Assembly (NCBI RefSeq): GCF_023100805.1
Contig: NZ_CP095855.1
Coordinates: 186,001 to 250,000 of the forward strand
DNA length: 64,000 nt
Direction of reading: 5' to 3'
Source: Chitinophaga filiformis
Lineage (GTDB): Bacteria > Bacteroidota > Bacteroidia > Chitinophagales > Chitinophagaceae
Every line of letters begins with the position of its first letter. Position 1 is the stretch's first letter. This document shows positions 35,567-44,038 of the stretch, in pieces. Both the position numbers and the translations under genes were made by a program. Under the pieces are notes generated by a model. It was given only the letters and a program-made list of their open reading frames with translations, was not told where the DNA came from and ran no database searches.

Positions 35567-35800
35567 ATGACCGGCATTTTGAAACAATATCGCACAGAAA
35601 TCCGCAATATATTGATCATTGCCCTGGTGGCGATGCTTCTGCCATATTTACCCAAACTGGGGGCTTTTCTGCTGACCACTACTACAGGAGCTATCATTGC
35701 CCTGAGCCTGATGGGAAGTTTAGTACTGGCTTTCACATTGAAAATATACTTTCGCATATTGGTAATGCGTATTAATAAAGACAATGAGACCATTGCCTGA
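35567..35800 (+). CDS. Small two-helix membrane protein
   Basis: This 77-residue protein has a basic N-terminus, two hydrophobic segments (about 14-35 and 41-63) and a short charged C-terminus. The composition and in-frame structure look real and a -7 element precedes it. I recognise no family. The end lies 22 bp before the YHS lipoprotein start, so the two may be co-transcribed. Confidence 0.65.
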   Translation: MTGILKQYRTEIRNILIIALVAMLLPYLPKLGAFLLTTTTGAIIALSLMGSLVLAFTLKIYFRILVMRINKDNETIA

Positions 35801-35822
35801 TCTTTTTAAAACGCAACCTATT

Positions 35823-36134
35823 ATGACGATGAGACAACTACAGCACATCTCCTATACACTTCTGCTGGCGGCATTAATGACTGCCTGTGGCAATTCCGGC
35901 ACAAAGCCTGCACACGACAGTGGTGCCAGCACTCCCCAACCTGCGGAGCATGCGCCAGCGCAGGATGCGGTTATTGCGGGCAAACTACCGGACCCGGTAT
36001 GTGGTATGCCTTATGATACGATGTATAAAGAATGGAGTGTATATCAGAATGACACCATTCACTTTTGTTCCCCCACCTGCAAGCGTGTATTTGATAAGAA
36101 TCCGGAGAAGTATGCAGGTAAACTGGGACTGTAA
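35823..36134 (+). CDS. YHS-domain lipoprotein
   Basis: This 103-residue protein has a lipoprotein signal (LLAALMTAC), a Ser/Ala/Pro-rich spacer and a C-terminal YHS domain of about 45 residues: DPVCGMPYDTMYKEW, then HFCSPTCKRVFDKNPEKY. The three cysteines (CGM and CxxxC) are the usual metal-binding positions. YHS domains are found in metal-handling proteins, often copper-related, so a periplasmic metal-binding role is plausible. I chose the ATG at 35823; a frame extension to 35784 overlaps the upstream gene and would spoil the signal peptide. Confidence 0.85.
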   Translation: MTMRQLQHISYTLLLAALMTACGNSGTKPAHDSGASTPQPAEHAPAQDAVIAGKLPDPVCGMPYDTMYKEWSVYQNDTIHFCSPTCKRVFDKNPEKYAGKLGL

Positions 36135-36213
36135 TCGACCGTCAGCCCTTTTTTATCTCTTACCCAATGTAACTTAGTTCAGTTTTTTGCGTTCTAATTA
36201 CAAACTCCTATGC

Positions 36214-36621
36214 ATGAGATCACTAATAACCAGCTTGCTGCTACTCATGTTATTCTGCAGCTGCGAGAAAAATGACGTGGAGCCCACGCCTGCGATAGAT
36301 GTCACCGGTTCCTGGCAACTATCCCAACAGTTATCATTGCCGGATACTGTTTGGCAGAACATCGCACCCGGAGATTCCGCTTTTTATATTTTCGGCGCCA
36401 ACGGCCAGTTCGTTTTTGATGCCAAGCGTTACCATTTCACGGGTACTTATAAAGTTATCCCTTCCGGCGATAAAGTAAAACTGATCATTAGCGGTAAAGA
36501 TTCCATTTCTCAGTACCTCCAGGTAGAAAAGCTGAACGATAGCAGCATTCGGATAGATGACTGGTTAATTGGTGTCACCAAAGAGCAGATCAGCCGCAAA
36601 TTCATCCTCATCAATAAGTAA
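36214..36621 (+). CDS. Small lipoprotein with lipocalin-like beta domain
   Basis: This 135-residue protein has a lipoprotein signal (LLLLMLFCSC, Cys near 17) and a mature part with the GSWQLSQQ opening and alternating beta strands (FDAKRYHFTGTYKVI, KVKLIISGKD, SIRIDDWLIG). The pattern is common in Bacteroidota lipocalin-like domain proteins with a G-x-W motif. I chose the ATG at 36214; a TTG at 36187 would precede the signal peptide with polar residues. The ligand is unknown. It has no evident operon partner. Confidence 0.7.
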   Translation: MRSLITSLLLLMLFCSCEKNDVEPTPAIDVTGSWQLSQQLSLPDTVWQNIAPGDSAFYIFGANGQFVFDAKRYHFTGTYKVIPSGDKVKLIISGKDSISQYLQVEKLNDSSIRIDDWLIGVTKEQISRKFILINK

Positions 36622-36649
36622 TTCACTCATAAGCAATACAATATAAAAA

Positions 36650-36671
36650 GTCCCGGGATAAATCCCGGGAC
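36650..36671 (-). terminator. Hairpin followed by T-run on the minus strand
   Basis: GTCCCGGGAT (36650-36659) and ATCCCGGGAC (36662-36671) form a perfect 10-bp stem with a 2-nt loop. On the minus strand it is followed by TTTTT, so it can end transcripts coming from the TonB receptor gene 470 bp away; on the plus strand it lies 28 bp after the small lipoprotein gene and may serve that gene too. Confidence 0.6.
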
Positions 36672-36802
36672 CGTCGATTAAAACAGCTTATGAAAATCTA
36701 CGCTTACGTTCAAATTATATAATAAAGTTAGCCCCCCGGTGTTACTTCAGTGTTACGGGTACATTATCAGCGTATTAACAAATTCGGTATCCCCATTCCA
36801 TT

Positions 36803-36894
36803 ATTTTACCACGCGAACATCGACCCCGTAGGGGGCATGTATTTGTAGCTCTTCATTTTCAATGGGGGGATGCGTGGAATTCACGCGATGCATC
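36803..36894 (+). repeat. REP-like repeat, copy 1
   Basis: This 92-bp unit contains ATCGACCCCGTAGGGG, then TTTGTAGC and a short hairpin ending in AATGGGGGG, then TTCACGCGAT. It matches the second copy 150 bp downstream at most positions; its hairpins are less perfect (CGACCCCGTAGGGGGCA). Confidence 0.8.
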
Positions 36895-36952
36895 GGGATT
36901 CATGGGATCACGCGATTCACGGATTCATGGCATACAAACACACCGGAAAACA

Positions 36953-37043
36953 ATTTTATCACCCGAAAATCGACCCCGTAGGGGTCACGTGTTTGTAGCC
37001 CCCCATTTCAATGGGGGGACGCATGGGATTCACGCGATTCATC
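36953..37043 (+). repeat. REP-like repeat, copy 2
   Basis: This 91-bp unit has two perfect small hairpins: GACCCC-GTA-GGGGTC, and CCCCCATT-TC-AATGGGGG after a TTTGTAGC linker. It is a direct repeat of 36803-36894 with one indel and a few substitutions. The two-hairpin design resembles REP elements mobilised by Y1 (RAYT-type) transposases, none of which lies in this window. Confidence 0.8.
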
Positions 37044-37144
37044 ATGAACCATGGTGGCGAATTCCCCCTCACATTCCCTGAAAACAAAACAGGGATAACG
37101 CATCGCTGCATTATCCCCGTTTCTCAACTACTAATTCCTTTTCC

Positions 37145-40100
37145 TTAGAAGCTATATCTCAAGCCCAGCTGCATCTGGTGTCTGCTCGCAAAGAAGTCTC
37201 TGGAGTAAGGCGTACCAGGATTAGACCAGGTGTATACCGGGTAAGCGCTTGGGGAACCAGCAGCCTTGCTGCTCAGACCTACGCTTGCGGTAGAGTTGAA
37301 TGTATTTGGAGAGAAGTACTGAACACCCCAATCCTTGTTCAACAGGTTGGTCAGGTTGATGATATCGTAAGTCAGGGTCAGGGTATGAACGGTCTTACCT
37401 GCCTTGAAGTTGAAGTCCTGAGTGAAACGGAAGTCAGCTTGTGTATTCCATGGAGTACGGCCACCGTTACGCTCGGTGAACTGTCCTTTACGGCTGCTCA
37501 GGTATTTATCATTTTCTACGTAAGAGAAGAATGCATCAGCCATCGCCTGGTTCTCAGGAGTGAAGAACTTACGTGCTTCAGCCTGATCTTTCGGGATGTA
37601 TACTAAGCTAACCTGTTGTGGTGTACCCTGAATGGTAGCATTCACGAAACCATAAGAGAAAGGTAAACCGGAAGATGTATTGAAGAAGAGGGAGAAGTTA
37701 GAAATAAAACGTCCCTTATGTTGCCAATCCAGTTTGTAGTTGGCAGTAGCCACAATACGGTGACGGATGTCGAAGTTGGAATAAGCCAGCTGCGGCTCAT
37801 TTGGATTCAGCGCCTGGTTCAACTGCCAGTTAGACTCCATGGAGTTACGGATACCATTGGTGATGTCTTTAGACTGACCATAAGTATACGCTACTGAGAA
37901 GTTCATACCGAAATCAAATGCCTTGCTTGCCTGACCGGTTACAGCATAACGGTAACCTTTGTGTGTGTTGGACAGCAGGTAAGCGTTGGTAAACTTAGAG
38001 TTGATCTTGCTACCACTGTAGATAGGCTGTTGCTTCTGTGTATCGTAGATATTGTAAGTAGGGTTATCTACCAGGTTGACCTGCTGGAATTTCAGATCAT
38101 AGATAGTTTTGGTATAGATACCTTCTACTGTAAATCTCCACCTGTTTTCTGTAGAGTAATCCAGCGCCAGGCTGCTTCTCCACATCTGCGGCATTTTGAA
38201 GTTGTTGTCGATCAGGTCCACCTGGGTAGCACCGGTTGCGTCGTTTACGTTAACACCCTGTGCAGCTACAAACTGCGCAGCGCCCTGGTCAGATACTTTC
38301 ACCGGATTGCTACCTGCTACAGGAGGTGCAGTTTTGGTGAATCGTTTATCATATGCACCATAGCTTGTACCGTTGTTGTAGTATGCATAACCTAACCATG
38401 CGAATGGAATACGACCGGTGAACAGGCCAGTTCCTCCACGCAGTACCAGGCTCTGATCGCCCTTGATGTCGAAGTTAAAGCCCAGACGAGGGGAGATCTG
38501 GATGTTGTTAAGATATTTATTGTTGATGTTTCTTGGCTGTGTATAGCTGTAAGTTGTCCCGAAGTTAGGATCTACCGGAGCGTTTGTGGTCTTGTCGCTC
38601 AATGCCTGTCTGTTAGGCAGGCTGGTATAATCGAAACGGATACCTGGAGTCAGTTTAAAACGGTCAGTCAGCTGGATCTCATCCTGAGCGTACAGGCTGT
38701 ACATACCGATCTTGAACTTAGCCGGAGGATTCGCCATGATATAATCACGGGAATTGTTGGTATAATTAAAGTTAGCGCGTACACGGCTTGGAGCGTCGGC
38801 CAGGAAGTCTGCGATACTGTCATAGTCTACACGGCCGTTCCAGGAGTTCACAAAACCATAGGTGATGTTGTACAACTCATTGTGTGTACCGATGGTGATG
38901 TTATGTTTGCCTTTGAAAATGTTCACGTTATCGGTGAATTCAAAGGTCTTCTGTTTCATATCGAAGATAGACGCTTCACGGTCTGTACCCAGGAAGATGG
39001 TACCACCTCTTGATTTGATCTGGATCTGTGGCAGTGAAGGGTCTGAAGAAGGGGTACGATAGTCATGGATGTTGGAATAACCGATGATCAGGCTGTTGGA
39101 AACAGTATTGTTAAAACGGCTTTTCAATTCCGCAACAGTAGAGGACTGGTTGTTCACCTGTTTGAAGTCGATACCGCTGAAACGGAAGTTCTGCTGGTCA
39201 CGCTCCAGGTTGGTGGCCTCTGAAGTGATGGTATTGTTACGTACTGATAACTGGTGTTTATCATTGATGTTCCAGTCCAGACGGTTGAAGAACTTATTAG
39301 AGTTAGCATATATAGATGTGTTGCCATAAGTTCCCGGATCGTATTTACCTGATTTGGTTACATCAAGGCTCAGCATGTGCTGACGGATCTGTTCTGCCTC
39401 CTGTACGGTGATCAGTGGCATATCAGCAGAACCTGCGCCCAGGATCACCGGGTCACGACGACGTGCTATTTCCTCGTTGGTGAAGAAGAACAATTTATCC
39501 TTGATAATAGGGAAGCCCAATCTAACACCAGTCTGGTAATCATGGAAGTCGGAAGGCAGTTTGGAACCGTCACCGGCATTGTTCTTACCGATCATACCGG
39601 CATTACGGCCGAAACCATATACAGAGCCATGGAATTCGTTGGTACCGCTACGGGTTACCGCGTTGATACTACCACCCAGGAAGTTACCGATCTTCACATC
39701 ATAAGGAGCCAGGTAAACCTGGATATCCTGGATCGCGTCCAGCGATACCGGGTTTGAACGGGTGCTGCTACCAGGCTGGCCGGAGCTGTTGCTCTGTCCG
39801 CCGAGGGAAGGGCTAAAGCCGATCGCATCGTTGTTGATAGCACCATCCAGGGTTACGTTATTATAACGGTAGTTGGTACCCAGGAAGGAGTTGTTGTTAC
39901 TCTGTGGAGTAGCACGTGTAAAGTCCTGGAAGCTACGATTGATGGAAGGAAGGGTCTTTAACTGATTCTGACCTATTTTAAAGGCGCCACCGGATTTGCC
40001 GGTAGTATTACCTTTCACTACTACTTCACTCAGCGCAGTAGAAGCGTCGGTCAGCTGGAAGTTGAAAGTACTGCTACCCAATGACAGGTTAATGTCAGGT

Positions 40101-40381
40101 CTTTCTTCTTTTTTATAACCAATGAAGGAAACTGTTATTACATAAGGGCCACCTGGATTTACGTTATTGATCAGGTAACGGCCATCCGCGTTTGTTTGAG
40201 CTCCGTAACGCGTACCGGTTGATGTGTTCACTGCCAGTACTGTTACACCTGGCAACGCCTCGCCTTTACTGCTGACTACCTTTCCCGTGAGCTGGGAAGT
40301 AGTGATCTGTGCTCTCAAGCCGGCTGCAGACAGTACAAGGATACCTACAAATAGCAATAATGAATAGAATTTCTTATTCAC
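37145..40381 (-). CDS. TonB-dependent receptor with carboxypeptidase-like regulatory domain (Oar-type)
   Basis: This outer-membrane active transporter has 1078 residues from a GTG start at 40381. Signal peptide 1-24 (NKKFYSLLLFVGILVLSAAG, cleaved after LRA). A CarboxypepD_reg-like domain at about 28-110 (GKVVSSKGEALPGVTVLAVNTSTG), a plug with SEVVVKGN..., DAIQDIQVY and GSINAVTRSGTNEFHG, then a C-terminal barrel ending in LGLRYSF. A frame extension to an ATG at 40426 adds 15 residues, but a consensus -7 element lies within that extension, so GTG is preferred. Direct repeats of TTAA/GTAA upstream suggest regulation shared with the phosphate genes. The substrate is not identifiable. Confidence 0.9.
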   Translation of the reverse strand: MNKKFYSLLLFVGILVLSAAGLRAQITTSQLTGKVVSSKGEALPGVTVLAVNTSTGTRYGAQTNADGRYLINNVNPGGPYVITVSFIGYKKEERPDINLSLGSSTFNFQLTDASTALSEVVVKGNTTGKSGGAFKIGQNQLKTLPSINRSFQDFTRATPQSNNNSFLGTNYRYNNVTLDGAINNDAIGFSPSLGGQSNSSGQPGSSTRSNPVSLDAIQDIQVYLAPYDVKIGNFLGGSINAVTRSGTNEFHGSVYGFGRNAGMIGKNNAGDGSKLPSDFHDYQTGVRLGFPIIKDKLFFFTNEEIARRRDPVILGAGSADMPLITVQEAEQIRQHMLSLDVTKSGKYDPGTYGNTSIYANSNKFFNRLDWNINDKHQLSVRNNTITSEATNLERDQQNFRFSGIDFKQVNNQSSTVAELKSRFNNTVSNSLIIGYSNIHDYRTPSSDPSLPQIQIKSRGGTIFLGTDREASIFDMKQKTFEFTDNVNIFKGKHNITIGTHNELYNITYGFVNSWNGRVDYDSIADFLADAPSRVRANFNYTNNSRDYIMANPPAKFKIGMYSLYAQDEIQLTDRFKLTPGIRFDYTSLPNRQALSDKTTNAPVDPNFGTTYSYTQPRNINNKYLNNIQISPRLGFNFDIKGDQSLVLRGGTGLFTGRIPFAWLGYAYYNNGTSYGAYDKRFTKTAPPVAGSNPVKVSDQGAAQFVAAQGVNVNDATGATQVDLIDNNFKMPQMWRSSLALDYSTENRWRFTVEGIYTKTIYDLKFQQVNLVDNPTYNIYDTQKQQPIYSGSKINSKFTNAYLLSNTHKGYRYAVTGQASKAFDFGMNFSVAYTYGQSKDITNGIRNSMESNWQLNQALNPNEPQLAYSNFDIRHRIVATANYKLDWQHKGRFISNFSLFFNTSSGLPFSYGFVNATIQGTPQQVSLVYIPKDQAEARKFFTPENQAMADAFFSYVENDKYLSSRKGQFTERNGGRTPWNTQADFRFTQDFNFKAGKTVHTLTLTYDIINLTNLLNKDWGVQYFSPNTFNSTASVGLSSKAAGSPSAYPVYTWSNPGTPYSRDFFASRHQMQLGLRYSF

Positions 40382-40399
40382 GTCTTTTGAATTTTGACG

Positions 40400-40407
40400 C
40401 AAACGTA
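40400..40407 (-). promoter_or_regulatory. -7 element of the first TonB receptor gene
   Basis: The minus strand reads TACGTTTG, a full TAnnTTTG match, 19 bp before the GTG start. The -33 position is occupied by a TTAA core of the repeat box instead of TTTG, as is common in activator-dependent promoters. Confidence 0.65.
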
Positions 40408-40418
40408 TCCCTGCTACA

Positions 40419-40455
40419 TTACGCATATGTTAACGCAATATTAAATTAATGTTAA
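40419..40455 (-). promoter_or_regulatory. Four 11-bp-spaced TTAA/GTAA cores (putative PhoB-type box)
   Basis: On the plus strand the cores read TTAC 40419, TTAA 40430, TTAA 40441 and TTAA 40452, an exact 11-bp period. They lie 12, 23, 34 and 45 bp from the -7 element. The same four distances occur at the second TonB receptor promoter. Confidence 0.65.
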
Positions 40456-40835
40456 CACACCGGCGTACGTATCAAATTCAATGACTTATGGATTAAGCCA
40501 TTGAACTATGTGTGAAATATTTTCTGTTGGGCTTGTTAAATTTTCACTCGTTTCCAGGCATAGATACAGGAAGCATGAGTTTGAAGTGGACCATGTTCAT
40601 CCATACAAGCTTATCAGGATGCAGCAACAAATAAGGGTGTTTCGCTATATAGGTTTCCAATTTGTTCGCATTATATCAAAAATAGACAGCCTGTGTTAAG
40701 GGATTGTTACCCTAATATTAACTTTCGCTTTTAAGTATGTTAAGTTTTTCATAATGCAAGCCTTCTTTCCTGCAGCCGTTTAACATGCAGATTTACGCCT
40801 ATATGAAATTATTCGTTAAAGCATGAATCACCATA
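40456..40835. other. Gene-free stretch between receptor promoter and the Lrp gene
   Basis: No credible gene was seen; the 63-codon frame at 40508-40699 has no start context or family resemblance. The sequence is AT-rich. The Lrp-family gene ends at the right border. Confidence 0.55.
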
Positions 40836-41378
40836 TCACCTCTCACTATAGCCGGATTTATCCTTATCCTCATCTTTCTTACCTGGCTTTGTTGTTTTGA
40901 TGATCTGTCCCGTGTTTAGTGACAAGGCAGTTTCATGCTTGGGTTCCGCTATTACGAAGAGACTGTTGATGCGGCTGACGGCATCCAGGCGGGAAAGCTT
41001 ATTTGTTATAAACAGTTCATATTCTTCCAGGTCGGCCACCATTACCTTCAGAAGATAATCATACGGACCATTGATCTTATAACATTCCATGACCTCCGGG
41101 AAAGCGTTCACTTTTGATTCAAAAAGCAGGAACACATCATGCCCATGCTCTTTCAGTGTAATATTAGCAAAGGCGGTCACATGTTTTCCCATCCGCTTCC
41201 TGTCCAATATGGCTACATACCCTTTAATATATCCTTCACATTCCAGGCGCTTTATTCTTTCAAAAATGGAGGTCACTGATTTTCCCAGTTTCGCCGCTAT
41301 TTCTTTGTTGGTGAGGCGTGCGTCTTCCTGCAACAGATCCAGTATGTGTAGGTCGGTTTCATCTAACGTGAAATGCAT
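40836..41378 (-). CDS. Lrp/AsnC-family transcriptional regulator
   Basis: This 180-residue regulator has an N-terminal HTH (LDETDLHILDLLQEDARLTNKEIAAKLGKSVTSIFERIKRLE; quoted in parts by position 4-46) and a C-terminal RAM (ACT-like) domain at about 65-140, with NGPYDYLLKVMVADLEEYE. A lysine-rich tail (KTTKPGKKDEDKDKSG) follows. I chose the ATG at 41378; an in-frame GTG 39 bp upstream is an alternative. It is divergent from ppsA with about 180 bp between, so control of ppsA by this amino-acid-responsive regulator is plausible. Confidence 0.9.
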   Translation of the reverse strand: MHFTLDETDLHILDLLQEDARLTNKEIAAKLGKSVTSIFERIKRLECEGYIKGYVAILDRKRMGKHVTAFANITLKEHGHDVFLLFESKVNAFPEVMECYKINGPYDYLLKVMVADLEEYELFITNKLSRLDAVSRINSLFVIAEPKHETALSLNTGQIIKTTKPGKKDEDKDKSGYSER

Positions 41379-41556
41379 TGGGGAATATTTTACTAAAAAT
41401 ACGTAGAATAAAGACACTACTCCGGAAAAAAAATCATGCGCCGCAGCGCTTTATAGATTTGTTTTCGGCTTTAGCATACATCTGTATTTCTATATACAAT
41501 AATCATGACCTTTATCCTGACGCGCCAACTATCATACACCAAAATTTTTCTCATTA

Positions 41557-43986
41557 ATGGAAACAAGAATTGTAATTCCTTTACAGGCATTAGGCCTGGA
41601 GGATATCCCTATCGTAGGCGGGAAATGTGCCTCGCTGGGGGAAATGATTGCCAACCTTTCCAGGGCCGGTATTAATATCCCCTCCGGATTTGCCATTACA
41701 ACAACTGCATACTATCAGTTCTTACGCCAGAGTGGTCTGGAAGAATATATCCGCGAACAGATCGAAGGTATTGATTTCAACTCACTGGTTACCTTACGCC
41801 GGGCGGGTCAGCGCATCAGGCAGGCCATCAGCAATACCAAATTCCCTCATGAACTCAGTGCTGAGATCATCAGCGCTTATATGGAGTTGTCCAGGGAGTA
41901 TGGCCAGGATATCACCGACGTAGCTGTACGCTCATCTGCCACTACTGAAGACCTGCCCGATGCCTCCTTTGCCGGCCAGCAGGAAACATATCTGAATGTA
42001 CGGGGACCTGCTGCGCTCATAGATGCCGTACGTAACTGTTTTGCTTCCCTCTTTACCGACAGGGCCATTAGTTATCGGCAGAACTTCGGATATGATCATT
42101 TCAGTATCGGCCTCTCTGTCTGTGTGCAGAAGATGGTACGCTCCGACCTCGGCGCTGCTGGTGTAGCCTTCTCTCTCGATACAGAGTCAGGTTTTAAAGA
42201 TGTCGTGGTAGTCAACGGCGCATTTGGCCTTGGTGAAATGGTCGTACAGGGCGCAGTATCGCCCGACGAATTCATCGTGTTCAAACCAGCGCTCAATGGC
42301 AAGTTCTCGCCCATCATTGAAAAGCGGCTGGGCATTAAGGATAAGATGATGATCTATGGGGAAAGCAATGACCAGCGCACAAAAGTGATCCCCGTTGAAA
42401 GAGGGAATCAGCAGCGATTCTGCCTGAGAGATAAACAGATCCTGCAACTGGCGGAATGGGTATGCAAAATAGAAGACTATTATTCTGAACTAAAAGACAA
42501 ATGGTGCCCTATGGATATTGAATGGGCCCTCGACGGGTTAAGCAATGAACTCTTCATTGTGCAGGCCCGCCCGGAAACCATTCACTCCCAGAAAGAACAT
42601 CACACTATTACTTCATATTCTCTTGAAGGCAGCGCTACTCCACTCCTGAAAGGAATAGCAGTTGGAGATAAGATCGCTTCCGGAAAGGTCAACATCCTGT
42701 TCTCTCTCGACAAACGCATCACAGAAGGAACTGAATTCAAAGCGGGCGATGTGCTGGTAACAGACATGACCGACCCTGACTGGGAGCCCATCATGAAAAT
42801 GGCAGCAGCGATCGTCACCAACAAAGGTGGCAGAACCTGTCATGCGGCCATTGTAGCCAGAGAAATGGGCATCCCTGCCATCGTTGGTTGTGGTAATGCA
42901 ACAGAATTACTCTCTACCGGACAAGATATTACCATCAGCTGTGCAGAAGGTGATGAAGGTATCATTTATGAAGGCCTGGTGCCTTACAAAGAAACCTCCT
43001 TCGACTTACGCGAGCTGCCTGAGATCAAAACGGCGCTGATGCTCAATGTAGCCTCTCCGGCAATGGCCTTTCAGTTCTCACACCTGCCCAACAAAGGCGT
43101 AGGGCTGGCAAGGGAAGAATTCATCATCAACAACTATATCAAGGTCCATCCGCTTGCACTGCTGCACCACAGGACCCTGAACGATCCGGCTCTGACGGCT
43201 GATATCATGCAGCTCATCAGAGGTTATGATGACGAGGAGGCTTACTTCGTACAGAAACTCGCTTACGGCATTGCAAAGATTGCAGCAGGATTCCATCCGG
43301 GTAAGGTCATTGTACGCTTCTCTGATTTCAAGAGCAATGAATACTACAATCTTTTAGGCGGAAAATATTTTGAGCCGGAAGAAGAGAACCCCATGATCGG
43401 CTGGCGGGGTGCATCGCGGTACTACTCTGAGAAATACAAGGCAGCCTTTGCATTGGAATGTAAGGCCATCAAAAAGGTGAGGGAAGAGATGGGGCTGAAG
43501 AATGTGGTGGTGATGATTCCCTTCTGCAGAACGGTGGATGAACTGTTGCTTGTACTGGATACCATGAAGCAATATGGCATAGAAAGAGGCCGTAACGGGC
43601 TGGAGGTATACCTCATGGCAGAAATACCTTCCAACATTATCATGGCTGAAGAATTTGCTGCGCATATAGATGGCTTCTCCATCGGCTCTAACGACCTTAC
43701 CCAGCTTACACTGGGACTGGACCGCGACTCTTCACTGATCGCGGGCCTTTACAACGAACGTAATCCGGCGGTGTTAAGGATGATCAGCATGCTGATCACT
43801 GCAGCCAAAAGGAAACAGGTTAAAGTAGGAATATGCGGACAGGGGCCTTCTGACTTCCCCGATTTTACAAAGTTTCTCGTAGAGCAGGGTATAGACAGCA
43901 TTTCAGTAACACCTGATGCGCTGCTCAAAACAGTGAAAGCGATCCATGAAGCAGAAGAACTGAAAGAACAGATCCCTTACATATAG
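41557..43986 (+). CDS. ppsA: Phosphoenolpyruvate synthase
   Basis: This 809-residue enzyme converts pyruvate + ATP to PEP + AMP + Pi, the gluconeogenic bypass of pyruvate kinase. It has an N-terminal ATP-grasp domain (about 15-345; SSATTEDLPDASFAGQQE). The swivelling phosphohistidine domain is centred on H429 in GGRTCHAAIVARE, and the C-terminal TIM-barrel PEP/pyruvate domain has SIGSNDLTQLTLGLDRD and the active-site Cys in GICGQGPSD. Length and motifs match PpsA. It is divergent from an Lrp-type regulator and convergent with the HEIGH peptidase gene across a shared terminator. Confidence 0.97.
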   Translation: METRIVIPLQALGLEDIPIVGGKCASLGEMIANLSRAGINIPSGFAITTTAYYQFLRQSGLEEYIREQIEGIDFNSLVTLRRAGQRIRQAISNTKFPHELSAEIISAYMELSREYGQDITDVAVRSSATTEDLPDASFAGQQETYLNVRGPAALIDAVRNCFASLFTDRAISYRQNFGYDHFSIGLSVCVQKMVRSDLGAAGVAFSLDTESGFKDVVVVNGAFGLGEMVVQGAVSPDEFIVFKPALNGKFSPIIEKRLGIKDKMMIYGESNDQRTKVIPVERGNQQRFCLRDKQILQLAEWVCKIEDYYSELKDKWCPMDIEWALDGLSNELFIVQARPETIHSQKEHHTITSYSLEGSATPLLKGIAVGDKIASGKVNILFSLDKRITEGTEFKAGDVLVTDMTDPDWEPIMKMAAAIVTNKGGRTCHAAIVAREMGIPAIVGCGNATELLSTGQDITISCAEGDEGIIYEGLVPYKETSFDLRELPEIKTALMLNVASPAMAFQFSHLPNKGVGLAREEFIINNYIKVHPLALLHHRTLNDPALTADIMQLIRGYDDEEAYFVQKLAYGIAKIAAGFHPGKVIVRFSDFKSNEYYNLLGGKYFEPEEENPMIGWRGASRYYSEKYKAAFALECKAIKKVREEMGLKNVVVMIPFCRTVDELLLVLDTMKQYGIERGRNGLEVYLMAEIPSNIIMAEEFAAHIDGFSIGSNDLTQLTLGLDRDSSLIAGLYNERNPAVLRMISMLITAAKRKQVKVGICGQGPSDFPDFTKFLVEQGIDSISVTPDALLKTVKAIHEAEELKEQIPYI

Positions 43987-44000
43987 TCTATATATAGCAG

Positions 44001-44031
44001 AACAGCGGGCACTGTGATGGTACCCGCTGTT
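44001..44031. terminator. Hairpin between convergent ppsA and HEIGH peptidase genes
   Basis: AACAGCGGG (44001-44009) and CCCGCTGTT (44023-44031) pair perfectly; the loop can extend the stem. It lies 14 bp after the ppsA stop and 7 bp before the end of the convergent gene, so it can serve both. Confidence 0.7.
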
Positions 44032-44038
44032 ACTGCGC

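Larger units (their letters stand above)
36622..37144. other. 523-bp gene-free stretch with repeats
   Basis: No gene was recognised. It contains a hairpin at 36650-36671 and two copies of a REP-like element (36803-36894 and 36953-37043) with a partial extra copy of the repeat's tail between them (about 36898-36930). The receptor gene on the minus strand ends at its right border. Confidence 0.65.

Noticed and set aside
36803..37043. CRISPR array
   Set aside because: Only two long (~92 bp) repeats 150 bp apart with no regular short spacers and no cas genes; REP-like instead.
40508..40699. 63-codon frame between the TonB receptor and Lrp genes
   Set aside because: No signal peptide, domain, or promoter; AT-rich intergenic sequence.
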